In this document: one piece after another, positions 15,765 through 23,891 of the stretch | How positions within the stretch are numbered: the stretch's first letter is position 1 | How the letters are laid out: each line of letters begins with the position of its first letter | NCBI RefSeq assembly: GCF_040253585.1 | Contig: NZ_JBELAU010000015.1 | Coordinates: 1-64,000, forward strand | Length of the DNA stretch: 64,000 bases | Direction of reading: 5' to 3' | DNA from: Emticicia sp040253585 | GTDB taxonomy: Bacteria > Bacteroidota > Bacteroidia > Cytophagales > Spirosomataceae | The notes under the pieces: model-generated | Seen by the model: the letters and a program-made list of their open reading frames with translations, nothing else | The model's database searches: none | Told to the model about the DNA's origin: nothing | Position numbers and translations under genes: made by a program

Positions 15765-18245
15765 CTAAATCTTTCGTTTGAGTTGCAAATAATCTAAGAA
15801 ATAGATGACTTTGATGGATAAATTATTATTTTGGTCGCTCTGAAGCGTATTTTGAAAATTGTCAAAGTAACGTGTATTGGCTATTTCTGAACTCATAACT
15901 CCTGCATCTTTCCACACAACATTCAGGAAGCTACCAGGAGCAAACTGCCAAGTATAAACCATATCAATATTAAAGTAATTGACATTACGGTTATATTTTT
16001 CGGTTAAACCTGTTTTTGGACTTAACGAACCATCATTGTTGAGTGTGAAAAACTCTTTGTTATCAACCACGCTCATATAATGTCTGGCTCTGAAAGTAAG
16101 TCCCATTTTATTGGTGAAATTATACTTTAAGTTAAATACATTATCAATGGTGCTTACTTTTCTGATAGCAAATAAAGTATTTCCATCATCAAGAGTTGTG
16201 GTATAACCCAAACCTCTTGGTCTTGGCTGAAAACCAAGTTGAAGCCCAACCGAAAACTTGCTATTGAAACGGTAATTTTGAGCTAAAAAAACATCAAAAC
16301 CACTGAGTTTATAAAAATTTAAAAATACTCGCTCCACAACTTCTGCATTGACCGAATATTTCTTTGCCGAATTACTCTCTATCCAACCACCAAAAGCTAC
16401 GCTTCCACCTCTTCTGAACACTTTTCCCATTGTGCGTGGCTCGTAAAAGTCATTCTGAACAGGGTTATAATTAGCAAAAGCACCAAACCAAATCAATTTT
16501 TTTGTCTGTGCATTGATATTCACATTGAATCTTGAATTCTGATATTTACTATCTATTTCACCAATTTGGGTGTATAAATTGCTCAAACCAGCATTAAAAT
16601 TCAAAAATAAGCGATTATACCAGCCTTTTGGTTCGGTGTATCGGTAGCCAACGTGGAGGTTATGATTTATAAAATTATTATTCGTAAAATAACCTAAATC
16701 GTTGCTGGTATATTTTTCGTCGGTCAAGGCCTGTGAAAGATGATAATTGAATCGGCCGCTATTCTTTCCGAAACTTAAACTATGACTATAACCGAGTGAG
16801 TTTTCACTATTAGGTGTTTTATATTTTAAATGACTGAGCGATGCACTTCCTGCCAAATTATAGGTGTTTTTCTTGTCATAAAAGCTAAAAAGAGCGGCAC
16901 TCACATTAGCATTGTATTCGTTTCCACCTCGCAAAACGCTGGTGTTGACAAAACTTACGCTCGAATTATTCTTGAGTGTTTGGTCAAGCACAAAAAGGTT
17001 ATAATTGGTCGTTGGATTGGTTTCAAACTTACGAATTTCACCCGTTTCGATATTTTCGATGGTGGCAAATTGTGCTTGCGTAACAGCATTTAAAAGACCA
17101 ACGCCCAAGCCGCTTTTGGTACGTCCCGAAATCTTTGAGGCATTAATTAGCTTCGATTCCGACGGATTTCTTAACATTCTTTCATTAGCTTTTACGTCAT
17201 CGTAGGCATCATACAAATTAATTGGTGTGCCTCCGATTCGGCGAGAATAAAACAAATTTCCCTTGTTGAAAAGCTCAGTACCTTCCGTAAAAAAAGAACG
17301 ATATTCATTGAATTTCACCTCGAAAGGTGTCAGATTCAAGACTTGATTATCACTTTGTACTTGCCCAAAATCTGGAATCAAGGTGGCATCGAGCGTAAAT
17401 GCTTGGCTGAGGCCGAGTTTTAAATCTAAACCGCCTGACACTTGATTTGTCCAATTTTTCTGATTGGCCACATCCGTCGGGAAATGATTGGCATACACCG
17501 AAAAATATGGAAAAAGCTGCAATCGAAGTGGTGGTTTTATATCCGAAATGCCCTTCCATTGTCCTTCTTGGGTCAGAAAACCATTTACATTTGGGTCAAT
17601 CGGATTCCAAGTATATTGTTGCTCGGTTTTTCTTCTTCTTCGGGTGATATTCAACCCCCAATTTTGTACTTTATCTTTACTAAACCTGATGGCCGCATAA
17701 GGCAAAAACATCTCGAAACTCCAACCTTTATCATGAATCACCACGGCACTTTTCCAAACGGCATTCCAGCTAAAATCTTCGCCACCGTTATTGCTATTTT
17801 GGTTTGAGGTCATTTTTGCGTCCCATTGTTCACCAAGTGGAGTCAAGAAATATTCAAAACCATTCAATTTGTCGTTATAAGTATCGAAAATCAAACCGAT
17901 GTAATCATTTGTTCCGAAACCATCACGGCCTGATAATTCTTTCGCAATGCTATCGACATTTCGCTCGAAACAAGTTCCGCCGAAATAGATTCCTGCATCA
18001 TCATACATCAAATAAGTTTCGGTATGATTTCCTTTTTCTTCTTTTCGACCAGCGGTTGGTCGAAACTCGGTGTAATCATCGGCTATGGCGGCATCTTGCC
18101 AAGCCAAATCATTCAGTTTGCCATCAATAACTACGGGTTTGTTGGTGCGTTTGGCTTCGAGTGAGCGAGGCGTTGGAGTTTGGGCAAACGTTAAGCTGAA
18201 GCCAATGCACGAGTGCATCAGAGTTAGTAAAAAGAGCTTTTTCAT
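15765..18245 (-). CDS. CBM9-like / DUF5916 outer-membrane-associated protein
   Basis: An 826-aa exported protein. Residues 1-21 are a signal peptide ending at FAQ. Residues about 37-225 form a CBM9-like sandwich (VVIDGKLNDLAWQDA, DAGIYFGGTCFE, GFEYFLTPLGEQWDAKM, WSFEMFLPYAAIRFS), as usual before DUF5916. The remaining 600 residues are rich in alternating beta strands with aromatic residues (for example NKMGLTFRARHYMSVVDN) and end in a long terminal strand, which suggests a beta-barrel in the outer membrane. Enzymatic activity is not established for the family. A promoter with a TAAATTTG box lies upstream, and the ABC ATPase and TolC genes follow closely. Confidence 0.88.
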   Translation of the reverse strand: MKKLFLLTLMHSCIGFSLTFAQTPTPRSLEAKRTNKPVVIDGKLNDLAWQDAAIADDYTEFRPTAGRKEEKGNHTETYLMYDDAGIYFGGTCFERNVDSIAKELSGRDGFGTNDYIGLIFDTYNDKLNGFEYFLTPLGEQWDAKMTSNQNSNNGGEDFSWNAVWKSAVVIHDKGWSFEMFLPYAAIRFSKDKVQNWGLNITRRRRKTEQQYTWNPIDPNVNGFLTQEGQWKGISDIKPPLRLQLFPYFSVYANHFPTDVANQKNWTNQVSGGLDLKLGLSQAFTLDATLIPDFGQVQSDNQVLNLTPFEVKFNEYRSFFTEGTELFNKGNLFYSRRIGGTPINLYDAYDDVKANERMLRNPSESKLINASKISGRTKSGLGVGLLNAVTQAQFATIENIETGEIRKFETNPTTNYNLFVLDQTLKNNSSVSFVNTSVLRGGNEYNANVSAALFSFYDKKNTYNLAGSASLSHLKYKTPNSENSLGYSHSLSFGKNSGRFNYHLSQALTDEKYTSNDLGYFTNNNFINHNLHVGYRYTEPKGWYNRLFLNFNAGLSNLYTQIGEIDSKYQNSRFNVNINAQTKKLIWFGAFANYNPVQNDFYEPRTMGKVFRRGGSVAFGGWIESNSAKKYSVNAEVVERVFLNFYKLSGFDVFLAQNYRFNSKFSVGLQLGFQPRPRGLGYTTTLDDGNTLFAIRKVSTIDNVFNLKYNFTNKMGLTFRARHYMSVVDNKEFFTLNNDGSLSPKTGLTEKYNRNVNYFNIDMVYTWQFAPGSFLNVVWKDAGVMSSEIANTRYFDNFQNTLQSDQNNNLSIKVIYFLDYLQLKRKI

Positions 18246-18300
18246 AATTGTTGTTTGTAAGTACAGTTTGTGTCGTAGAAGCTTAGAGCCTTTGCGGTCA

Positions 18301-18329
18301 CAAATTTATTTTTGTTTGGCTTTCGACAA
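18301..18329 (-). promoter_or_regulatory. promoter of the DUF5916-ABC-TolC cluster
   Basis: On the minus strand, TAAATTTG (18308-18301) with a TTG at 18329-18327, an 18-nt spacer. It would give a 5' leader of about 50 nt before ATG 18245. Confidence 0.55.
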
Positions 18330-18712
18330 GTATTAATAAATGTTAAGAGGTGTATTTTTAACAATTATTAATCAATCTGATGTGAATACTTGTCTGAAAA
18401 AAAAAGGTTACAAAAAGTAATTACGACAACGACACTATTTTTTCATAAAAGTTGCATGGATGTAGGTTTTGTTTTGAAATAAGTTTTTGTTTTTAATGTG
18501 ATAATAGCTTTTTCATAATTTTGTGTATCTGATGCTCTAAACCCTAATTTAGACAGCAAATAGTATTTTTCAAAACCTGTGCCAACTTTATAAAATATTG
18601 ATAGTCAAATATTTGTATATTTTTTATAAAAAGTAAATGTCCGAAAATGGACAATTTAAGTACGCCTTCGGACATTGAGAATCTTAGAAAAAATAGTTTT
18701 GGTGAAACGAAA

Positions 18713-18743
18713 TTGTATCTTTTCGGAATCTAACGTATATTTG
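18713..18743 (+). promoter_or_regulatory. promoter of the WYL regulator (TTG-N20-TATATTTG)
   Basis: TTG at 18713-18715 and TATATTTG at 18736-18743 with a 20-nt spacer, a full match to the Bacteroidota consensus, 37 bp ahead of the ATG. Confidence 0.75.
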
Positions 18744-18780
18744 AATGAGTTAGAAAAATTATGAAAAAGATAAACTAAAA

Positions 18781-19470
18781 ATGAACCGCATAGATAGACT
18801 TTTCGGGATTCTTACCTTTTTACAATCAAGAAAATATGTTTCGGCCGAAAAAATTGCCGAGAAATTTAAAATTAGTGTCCGTACCGTTTACAGAGATTTA
18901 AAGGCTTTGAGCGAATCGGGCATTCCGTTGAGTTTTGAGCCAAACAAAGGGTATTTTGTAGTGCAGGGCTATTTTCTCCCACCAATTTCGCTATCAACCG
19001 AAGAAGCCAACGCCCTTCTTCTGACCGAATCGTTGGTTTATGGTTTTACCGATAAATCTATTCAGAAACATTACTCCAATGCTCTCAATAAAATAAAGTC
19101 GATTTTACCAACGCAACAAAAAGAAAAGGTTGAGTTTCTGACCAATAATATCAAATATCAAGTTCCCGAACGCCTCACGCAAGACTACGAACATCTCTCA
19201 ATTTTGCAGCAAACCATTGCCGCCAAAACCATCATTGCGTTTTCGTATCGAAATAATAAAGAAGAACACAGTCGCCGCCAAGCAGAGCCAATCGGGTTGA
19301 TTTTCTACGCTTTTGGTTGGCATTTGATAGCGTGGTGTCATACAAGAAACGAATACCGAGATTTTAATGTCTCACGAATGTCGAAAATTGAAGATACGCA
19401 CCAAGCCTTCAAAAAGACCGACCACATCGAAGTAGGCGAATATATGCCGCAGATTCCTGTAAATTATTGA
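18781..19470 (+). CDS. HTH_11/WYL-domain transcriptional regulator (YafY-like)
   Basis: A 229-aa regulator: an N-terminal helix-turn-helix (SAEKIAEKFKISVRTVYRDL, residues 20-39) followed by a winged part (SGIPLSFEPNKGYFV) and a C-terminal WYL domain (LQQTIAAKTIIAFSYRN; PIGLIFYAFGWHLIAWCHTR, where YAFGWHL occupies the WYL position). WYL domains bind ligands, sometimes nucleic acids. The next gene encodes a DinB-like protein, and the intervening spacer contains the 20-bp palindrome ACTGACATAGGGTTGTCAGT, which recurs at 25132. I infer that this protein binds it. Confidence 0.88.
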   Translation: MNRIDRLFGILTFLQSRKYVSAEKIAEKFKISVRTVYRDLKALSESGIPLSFEPNKGYFVVQGYFLPPISLSTEEANALLLTESLVYGFTDKSIQKHYSNALNKIKSILPTQQKEKVEFLTNNIKYQVPERLTQDYEHLSILQQTIAAKTIIAFSYRNNKEEHSRRQAEPIGLIFYAFGWHLIAWCHTRNEYRDFNVSRMSKIEDTHQAFKKTDHIEVGEYMPQIPVNY

Positions 19471-19537
19471 TAACTGCTTCATAAGACAACAAAAAATATT
19501 TTAAGAACCCTATACAATTAAATTTATTGATTATAAA

Positions 19538-19670
19538 ACCCATTGAAATGGGTAGCTAAGGGAACAAAGGATAAGAAAATGTATATGTGTCTTTCGACTT
19601 AAAGTCGAACAAAGAAAGAAAATATACCTTTGTTCTCTTAGTCAGCGAATAAATTCGCTGAGATACGTCA
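19538..19670 (+). repeat. structured dispersed element, copy 1 (three hairpins, co-varying arms)
   Basis: In order: hairpin ACCCAT/ATGGGT (19538-19553); 5' arm CTAAGGGAACAAAGG (19556-19570); inner hairpin TTCGACTT/AAGTCGAA (19593-19609); 3' arm CCTTTGTTCTCTTAG (19627-19641); hairpin CAGCGAAT/ATTCGCTG (19643-19660); then GAGATACGTCA. The same order and spacing recur at 29871-30001 with compensated arm changes. It is either a folded RNA or a hairpin-ended mobile repeat. No protein is encoded. The 299-bp spacer 19471-19769 otherwise contains only the palindromic operator. Confidence 0.8.
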
Positions 19671-19704
19671 AAAAGCGTGTAGTTCCGAATAAACTTTCAA
19701 AAGT

Positions 19705-19724
19705 ACTGACATAGGGTTGTCAGT
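19705..19724. promoter_or_regulatory. 20-bp palindromic operator, site 1 (ahead of DinB gene)
   Basis: ACTGACATAGGGTTGTCAGT: 7-bp arms ACTGACA/TGTCAGT around TAGGGT. It is identical to the site at 25132-25151. It lies 46 bp ahead of the DinB ATG and 235 bp behind the WYL regulator gene. Confidence 0.7.
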
Positions 19725-19769
19725 GAGGCATATTTTCTTTGTGTCATTAACCAAAAATAACACAAAATT

Positions 19770-20267
19770 ATGTCAATGATTGCAACCTTCCTCAAAGAAT
19801 TAGAACAAGAATCCCTCGTCACTCGAAAGATGCTATCGCTCATTCCCGATGATAAATTCGACTGGCAGCCACACCCAAGAAGTATGACTTTTCGCCAGTT
19901 GGGTACGCACGTCGCCGAATTACCAACTTGGGTAACTTTAGCTTTAACGACCGATGAATTAGATTTTGCAACAACGCCCTACGTGCCAAAAGCAATCAAT
20001 AATACGACTGAATTATTGGCGTATTTTGAAGAATCGTTGGCTGATGGACGTACGCAGCTTATTCCAGAAAATGAAGAAAAATTGACCGAATCGTGGAAGT
20101 TACGTACAGGCGACCAAATTTTTATGGATGTAAGTAAAGCCGAAGCCGTACGTAATGCGTTGAGCCAAACGACTCATCATAGAGCTCAATTAGGGGTTTT
20201 CTTACGCCTTTTGGATATTCCGATTCCTGGTTCTTATGGGCCAAGTGCCGACGAGAAAAACTTTTAA
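19770..20267 (+). CDS. DinB family protein
   Basis: A 165-aa four-helix-bundle protein of the DinB/YfiT superfamily. The metal-binding histidines expected of the fold are visible: LGTHVAELP near residue 47 and the TTHHRAQLGVFLRLLDIPIPG segment near 133, plus RSMTFRQ ahead of the first. Members include thiol-dependent transferases; none has an SOS role despite the name. Cytoplasmic. It lies downstream of a WYL regulator gene and a palindromic operator, so its expression is probably controlled by that regulator. Confidence 0.9.
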   Translation: MSMIATFLKELEQESLVTRKMLSLIPDDKFDWQPHPRSMTFRQLGTHVAELPTWVTLALTTDELDFATTPYVPKAINNTTELLAYFEESLADGRTQLIPENEEKLTESWKLRTGDQIFMDVSKAEAVRNALSQTTHHRAQLGVFLRLLDIPIPGSYGPSADEKNF

Positions 20268-20377
20268 GCGAGGGATTTTCTAAAGACTTTTTAGCCAAAG
20301 GAAATTCATGAAAGGTATATAACCTACACAAAATTATGAAAAATGCTTTTTTAGGGTAAACGCAATCCACACAACTG

Positions 20378-20404
20378 AAAAGAGGTCATTAATAGACCTC
20401 TTTT
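20378..20404. terminator. bidirectional hairpin terminator
   Basis: AAAAGAGGTC / GACCTCTTTT stem (20378-20387 with 20395-20404), with a T-run on the plus side. It lies 110 bp beyond the DinB gene and overlaps the last codons of the convergent small gene. Confidence 0.8.
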
Positions 20405-20652
20405 TTATTTTTTGTGCTATCCATTTGTGCGGCACTTGCGGTGGCAATAGAGTCTTTCTCAAAATATGCCTTTTTGTCAGCATCGGTTGCTTGTTCGGGC
20501 GTACCAAAAGTGATAAAACCAGCAAAATAAGCTATCGCCATAAAGCCAATTAATAGACCGAAACCCCATCCCCAAAAACGCTTATAATCAAGTTTGGTTT
20601 CTTCTTTTATCTCAGTTTCGTTTTCTAATGCTTTTTTTTGATTAATATTCAT
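20389..20652 (-). CDS. small single-span membrane protein, unknown function
   Basis: An 87-aa protein: a charged cytoplasmic-type N-terminus (KKALENETEIKEETKLDYKR), one hydrophobic helix at about residues 27-50 (FWGWGFGLLIGFMAIAYFAG), and a polar tail with SIATASAAQMDSTKN. I do not recognise a family. It ends in the hairpin terminator shared with the DinB gene, and its start lies head to head with the next Crp-like gene (148-bp gap), so a real gene is likely though short. Confidence 0.6.
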   Translation of the reverse strand: MNINQKKALENETEIKEETKLDYKRFWGWGFGLLIGFMAIAYFAGFITFGTPEQATDADKKAYFEKDSIATASAAQMDSTKNKKEVY

Positions 20653-20800
20653 GACAGTGAAAGTTTAGTTATACAATTATTCCCAAAAAAATAATACCAC
20701 AGATTTTCTTATGAATAATGCAATAAATGGAGGAAATTTGGGGATAAACATCAGCATTTGATGATTATTCCACAGAGAAAAGCTTAAAAGTGAGTATAAA

Positions 20801-21391
20801 ATGACTGAAATTGAGATTTTAGAAAGAAACCTGAATAAGTTTTCGGGAATGAGTAGTGAAGCGTTTCAGCTTTCGGCGAAATATTGGCAAGTGAAAACCT
20901 ACAAAAAAGGTGATTTTTATAACGATTTTCAACAAGTTTGTAAGCATTTAGGAGTTGTTTTAGAAGGTGTCTTTCGCACTTACTACGTCGATGAAAAATC
21001 AGCCGACGAAAAAAATATTTTCTTCTACACTGATAATCAACTGGTGGTTTCGTATGCCAGTTTTATCAACCAAGTGCCGTGTCATTTTTATACGCAGTCG
21101 ATGGTGGCATCAAAGGTTATTTACATTCATTTTGATAACCTGATGTCGCTTTACAGGCAATCGCACGAGTGGGAGCGGCTGGGAAGATTAATTGCCGAAC
21201 AAGCCTCCAACGTATCGCTTAATCGAACCGAAAGTTTGCTATTTCAAACACCCGAACAGCGGTATTTAGATTTGATTACCTTCCACCCCGATATTATGAA
21301 TACCATTCCGTTGTATCATATTTCATCGTATCTCGGTATTCAAGGGCCATCGTTAAGTAGAATCCGAAAAAGACTTTCTGAAAAAAAATAA
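20801..21391 (+). CDS. Crp/Fnr-like regulator
   Basis: A 196-aa protein: N-terminal cNMP-fold (YKKGDFYNDFQQVCKHLGVV near residue 35, FYTDNQLVVSYASF near 77), a dimerisation helix, and a C-terminal winged-helix region (IPLYHISSYLGIQGPSLSRIRKRL) carrying the recognition helix. It resembles the second common Bacteroidota Crp-like group, in which cAMP-contact residues are poorly kept. The OsmC gene follows by 101 bp on the same strand, a frequent regulator-target arrangement. Confidence 0.87.
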   Translation: MTEIEILERNLNKFSGMSSEAFQLSAKYWQVKTYKKGDFYNDFQQVCKHLGVVLEGVFRTYYVDEKSADEKNIFFYTDNQLVVSYASFINQVPCHFYTQSMVASKVIYIHFDNLMSLYRQSHEWERLGRLIAEQASNVSLNRTESLLFQTPEQRYLDLITFHPDIMNTIPLYHISSYLGIQGPSLSRIRKRLSEKK

Positions 21392-21492
21392 ACATTTCTG
21401 TACGATTTTAACTTGGGTTAAAGTTTTTGTTGTGACTGATGCTGACCTTTGTATCATCAAATTCAAAACAAACAATTTAAACAATAACGACA

Positions 21493-21909
21493 ATGAAATT
21501 TACAAGACAAGCATCGGCCAATTGGAAAGGTACAGGGATGGAAGGCGTAGGAACAGTTTCTACACAAAGTACAACCCTTGATAAAGCTCAATTATCATTC
21601 AAAACTCGTTTTGCGGATGGCGTAGGTACAAACCCCGAAGAACTCATCGGAGCTGCTCATGCAGGTTGTTTTTCGATGAAATTTAGTTTCGTTTTGAACG
21701 AATTAGGTTTCACGGCCGATAACATCGACACAAATGCAAAAGTGGTGTTTGAAGATGGAAAAATAACGCATATTCATTTAGAAATGTCGGCTTCGATTCC
21801 GAATATTTCGGAAGAGCAATTCCAAGAAGCTGCCCTAAATGCCAAAGCAAACTGTCCGATTTCGCAATTATTCAATGCTGAAATCACGCTAACGGCTACT
21901 TTAGTTTAA
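21493..21909 (+). CDS. OsmC/Ohr family peroxiredoxin-like protein
   Basis: A 138-aa OsmC-type protein. The two redox cysteines appear in AAHAGCFSMKF (near residue 58) and AKANCPISQLF (near 122), spaced as in OsmC rather than Ohr; the N-terminus GTGMEGVGTVSTQST matches OsmC as well. It would reduce organic hydroperoxides with dihydrolipoyl-type thiols in the cytoplasm. The gene follows a Crp-like regulator and ends in a strong hairpin terminator. A promoter-like CTGACCTTTG lies near 21440. Confidence 0.92.
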   Translation: MKFTRQASANWKGTGMEGVGTVSTQSTTLDKAQLSFKTRFADGVGTNPEELIGAAHAGCFSMKFSFVLNELGFTADNIDTNAKVVFEDGKITHIHLEMSASIPNISEEQFQEAALNAKANCPISQLFNAEITLTATLV

Positions 21910-21937
21910 GTATCATCAAAACACGCATAAATTTACT

Positions 21938-21963
21938 GAACACAGGCAGCAATGCCTGTGTTC
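21938..21963. terminator. hairpin terminator behind the OsmC gene
   Basis: GAACACAGGCA / TGCCTGTGTTC stem (11 bp, GCAA loop) followed by TTTTTTG. It lies 13 bp from the stop of the convergent membrane protein gene and may serve both. Confidence 0.85.
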
Positions 21964-21976
21964 TTTTTTGTATCTC

Positions 21977-23128
21977 TTACAAATACCGCAACCAAGTTTT
22001 TTCGGGGTGTTGGCTTTTATAATGGCTGTACCATCTACAAAGTGGATACATAATTAGAATCACGGCAAACCAAGCTAAATAAACCTGTGGAAGCGTAAGC
22101 CCATCATCGTTTTTGGGGCGGCCGAGTGTTTGTTCATGAAATACAAAATCGCTCCACTGATAGCCTTTCGCCAGAAATGTAATGATTAAAAAAGTGCGAA
22201 TCACGTACCAGTGAATGAGGTAATAAAACAATGGTACACTGCCAAAAACCTTGAAAAATTTGAGTTTATTTTCACCATAAAGTTCGGCCAAATAGAGCAT
22301 CACAAACGCAATGCCGACCATGCAGAGCGTAAAGTCGAGCGACGGAGCATTTTTAGAAACATTCAGAAAGGATAAAAACGTGTAAACGGGTTTTGCTTGG
22401 ACACTCCATGGCACGGGGTCGCCGTAAAGATTAATAAAACGCAGCAGTAAGAACGTTCCCAAAAATCCACCAGCCATTTTCATGAAAAATGCTGTTCGTT
22501 TGGTTTTTTCTACCAAGAAATATTCGCCCAAACCATAGCCAATCAACATAATTGACCACCACGGCAGTATTGGGTAAGCCAAAATCAACAATCTTTCGCC
22601 AAGTGGAAGCACCGTAAGTACAAACAACGGACTCAAGGCATTTCTAAGACCCGATTCGGGAACTAAGGCCAGCAAACCATAGAAAATCATAATAACACTA
22701 CCAATGCCCAAGGCTATTTTGTGCGATTTTCCAATCAAAAACGATAACAAGATAAACCCAACTCCGATGGCCGCAATGACTTGGAAAAGCAGGGTATGAA
22801 AACCAATATCTGACCAGATTCCGAACGAAATAATGCTAAACTCTAAGAATATTAACCAAAGTCCACGAGTTCGCAAAAACTTACGGGTTTCGCTGATATT
22901 ATTTTGGTTTTTGGCCGAAATATACACCGAAACTCCCGATAAAAACACAAACGTAGGGGCACACAAATGCGTAATCCAGCGAGTGAAAAATAGAGCAGGG
23001 TAAGTATTTGATAAATCGGTTGGGTTTTGTGTGAGAGCATTTTGCAATAAAAAATCTCGTGTGTGGTCGAGAGCCATAATAACCATAACAATGCCACGAA
23101 CGACATCAATCGAAGTAATTCTTTTCAT
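21977..23128 (-). CDS. DUF1624 / heparan-alpha-glucosaminide N-acetyltransferase-like membrane protein
   Basis: A 383-aa polytopic protein beginning MKRITSIDVVRGIVMVIMAL; residues SIDVVRG and ALDHTRDF near 6-25 are the hallmark of the DUF1624 (HGSNAT-like, acyltransferase-3 related) family. About ten hydrophobic helices follow. A conserved-looking HLCAPTFVFLSGVSVY segment lies near residue 55. These proteins probably move acyl groups across or at the inner membrane; the acceptor is unknown. ATG 23128 is preferred; the frame opens at 23245, but that extension runs through the promoter region shared with the divergent tetR-like gene. Confidence 0.85.
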   Translation of the reverse strand: MKRITSIDVVRGIVMVIMALDHTRDFLLQNALTQNPTDLSNTYPALFFTRWITHLCAPTFVFLSGVSVYISAKNQNNISETRKFLRTRGLWLIFLEFSIISFGIWSDIGFHTLLFQVIAAIGVGFILLSFLIGKSHKIALGIGSVIMIFYGLLALVPESGLRNALSPLFVLTVLPLGERLLILAYPILPWWSIMLIGYGLGEYFLVEKTKRTAFFMKMAGGFLGTFLLLRFINLYGDPVPWSVQAKPVYTFLSFLNVSKNAPSLDFTLCMVGIAFVMLYLAELYGENKLKFFKVFGSVPLFYYLIHWYVIRTFLIITFLAKGYQWSDFVFHEQTLGRPKNDDGLTLPQVYLAWFAVILIMYPLCRWYSHYKSQHPEKTWLRYL

Positions 23129-23154
23129 AATTTCTAAGGAAGGTTTTTTGTTTT

Positions 23155-23162
23155 CAAATATA
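23155..23162 (-). promoter_or_regulatory. TATATTTG promoter box of the DUF1624 gene
   Basis: TATATTTG on the minus strand, 26 nt ahead of ATG 23128. No clear TTG at the -33 position. Confidence 0.45.
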
Positions 23163-23231
23163 AATAAAACGGCTGTTTTTTTGAAAGAAATTGACCGCTT
23201 AAAGAAAAAAAAGAAATTATCACTTTTAAAA

Positions 23232-23254
23232 GAACGAACGTTCACTTATATTTG
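23232..23254 (+). promoter_or_regulatory. tetR-like promoter with overlapping palindrome
   Basis: GAACGTTC (23236-23243, perfect 8-bp palindrome within GAACGAACGTTC) lies immediately upstream of TATATTTG (23247-23254). The box is only 8 nt from ATG 23263, so the transcript would have little or no leader. The 9-mer ACGAACGTT is nearly repeated (ACGAACATT) ahead of the MFS gene at 23874-23882. Confidence 0.55.
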
Positions 23255-23262
23255 CACCTAAT

Positions 23263-23853
23263 ATGAGAATTCGTGACGAACATAAAGAACAGATTGTGAA
23301 GCAAAAAGCCATTGAACTGCTCGTGAGTCAAGGTTTTGAGGGTTTCAGCATGCAAAAATTGGCTAAAGCCGCCAATGTGTCGCCAGCTACGCTTTATATT
23401 TATTATCGAGATAAAGAAGATCTCGTGATGAGTATTGGCCGTGAAATTGGCAAAAAACTCAATCATGCGATATTCAAAGACTTTAATCCTGAAGCACCTT
23501 TTGAGGATGGAATGAGGGTTCAATGGCGAAACAGAGCCAATTTTATGCTGAGCCATGCACTTGAAATGACATTTTATGAGCAAATCAAAAACTCAACTTT
23601 TCGAGAAGCGGTGGCGGCTGATATTGTTGCTGAGTTTAAAGAAAAAATGAGTGTTTTTATGAGAAATGCTATTGAAAAGAATGAAGTAAAAGTCATGCCG
23701 ATTGAAGTTTTTTGGTCTGTGGCGTATGCCCCTTTATATAATCTATTGCGTTTTCATAGTGAAGGAAAAAGTATCGGCGACCGCCCTTTTGTTTTTTCTG
23801 AAGAAATCATGTGGCAAACCTTCGATTTGGTGATGAAAGCACTTAAAATTTAA
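23263..23853 (+). CDS. TetR/AcrR family transcriptional regulator
   Basis: A 196-aa TetR-type repressor: the helix-turn-helix is GFSMQKLAKAANVSPATLYI (residues 27-46) followed by YYRDKEDLV, and the rest is a ligand-binding helical domain. It precedes an MFS transporter gene by 38 bp on the same strand; such pairs usually act as repressor and exported-compound pump. The operator candidates at 23234 and 23874 support control of both. The start is well placed for the family, although the promoter box is very close, implying a leaderless or near-leaderless message. Confidence 0.92.
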   Translation: MRIRDEHKEQIVKQKAIELLVSQGFEGFSMQKLAKAANVSPATLYIYYRDKEDLVMSIGREIGKKLNHAIFKDFNPEAPFEDGMRVQWRNRANFMLSHALEMTFYEQIKNSTFREAVAADIVAEFKEKMSVFMRNAIEKNEVKVMPIEVFWSVAYAPLYNLLRFHSEGKSIGDRPFVFSEEIMWQTFDLVMKALKI

Positions 23854-23873
23854 AAAATTTACCTAAATAATAA

Positions 23874-23882
23874 ACGAACATT
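23874..23882 (+). promoter_or_regulatory. second ACGAAC(A/G)TT site, candidate TetR operator
   Basis: ACGAACATT in the TetR-MFS gap, flanked by AAATAA/TTATTT arms (23865-23887). It shares the core with the tetR-like promoter palindrome. Confidence 0.4.
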
Positions 23883-23891
23883 TATTTAATA

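Larger units (their letters stand above)
18246..18780. other. 535-bp divergent regulatory spacer, no gene
   Basis: AT-rich spacer between the DUF5916 gene and the divergent WYL regulator. Apart from one promoter at each end I see no open frame of note, no repeat family member and no strong hairpin. Confidence 0.6.
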
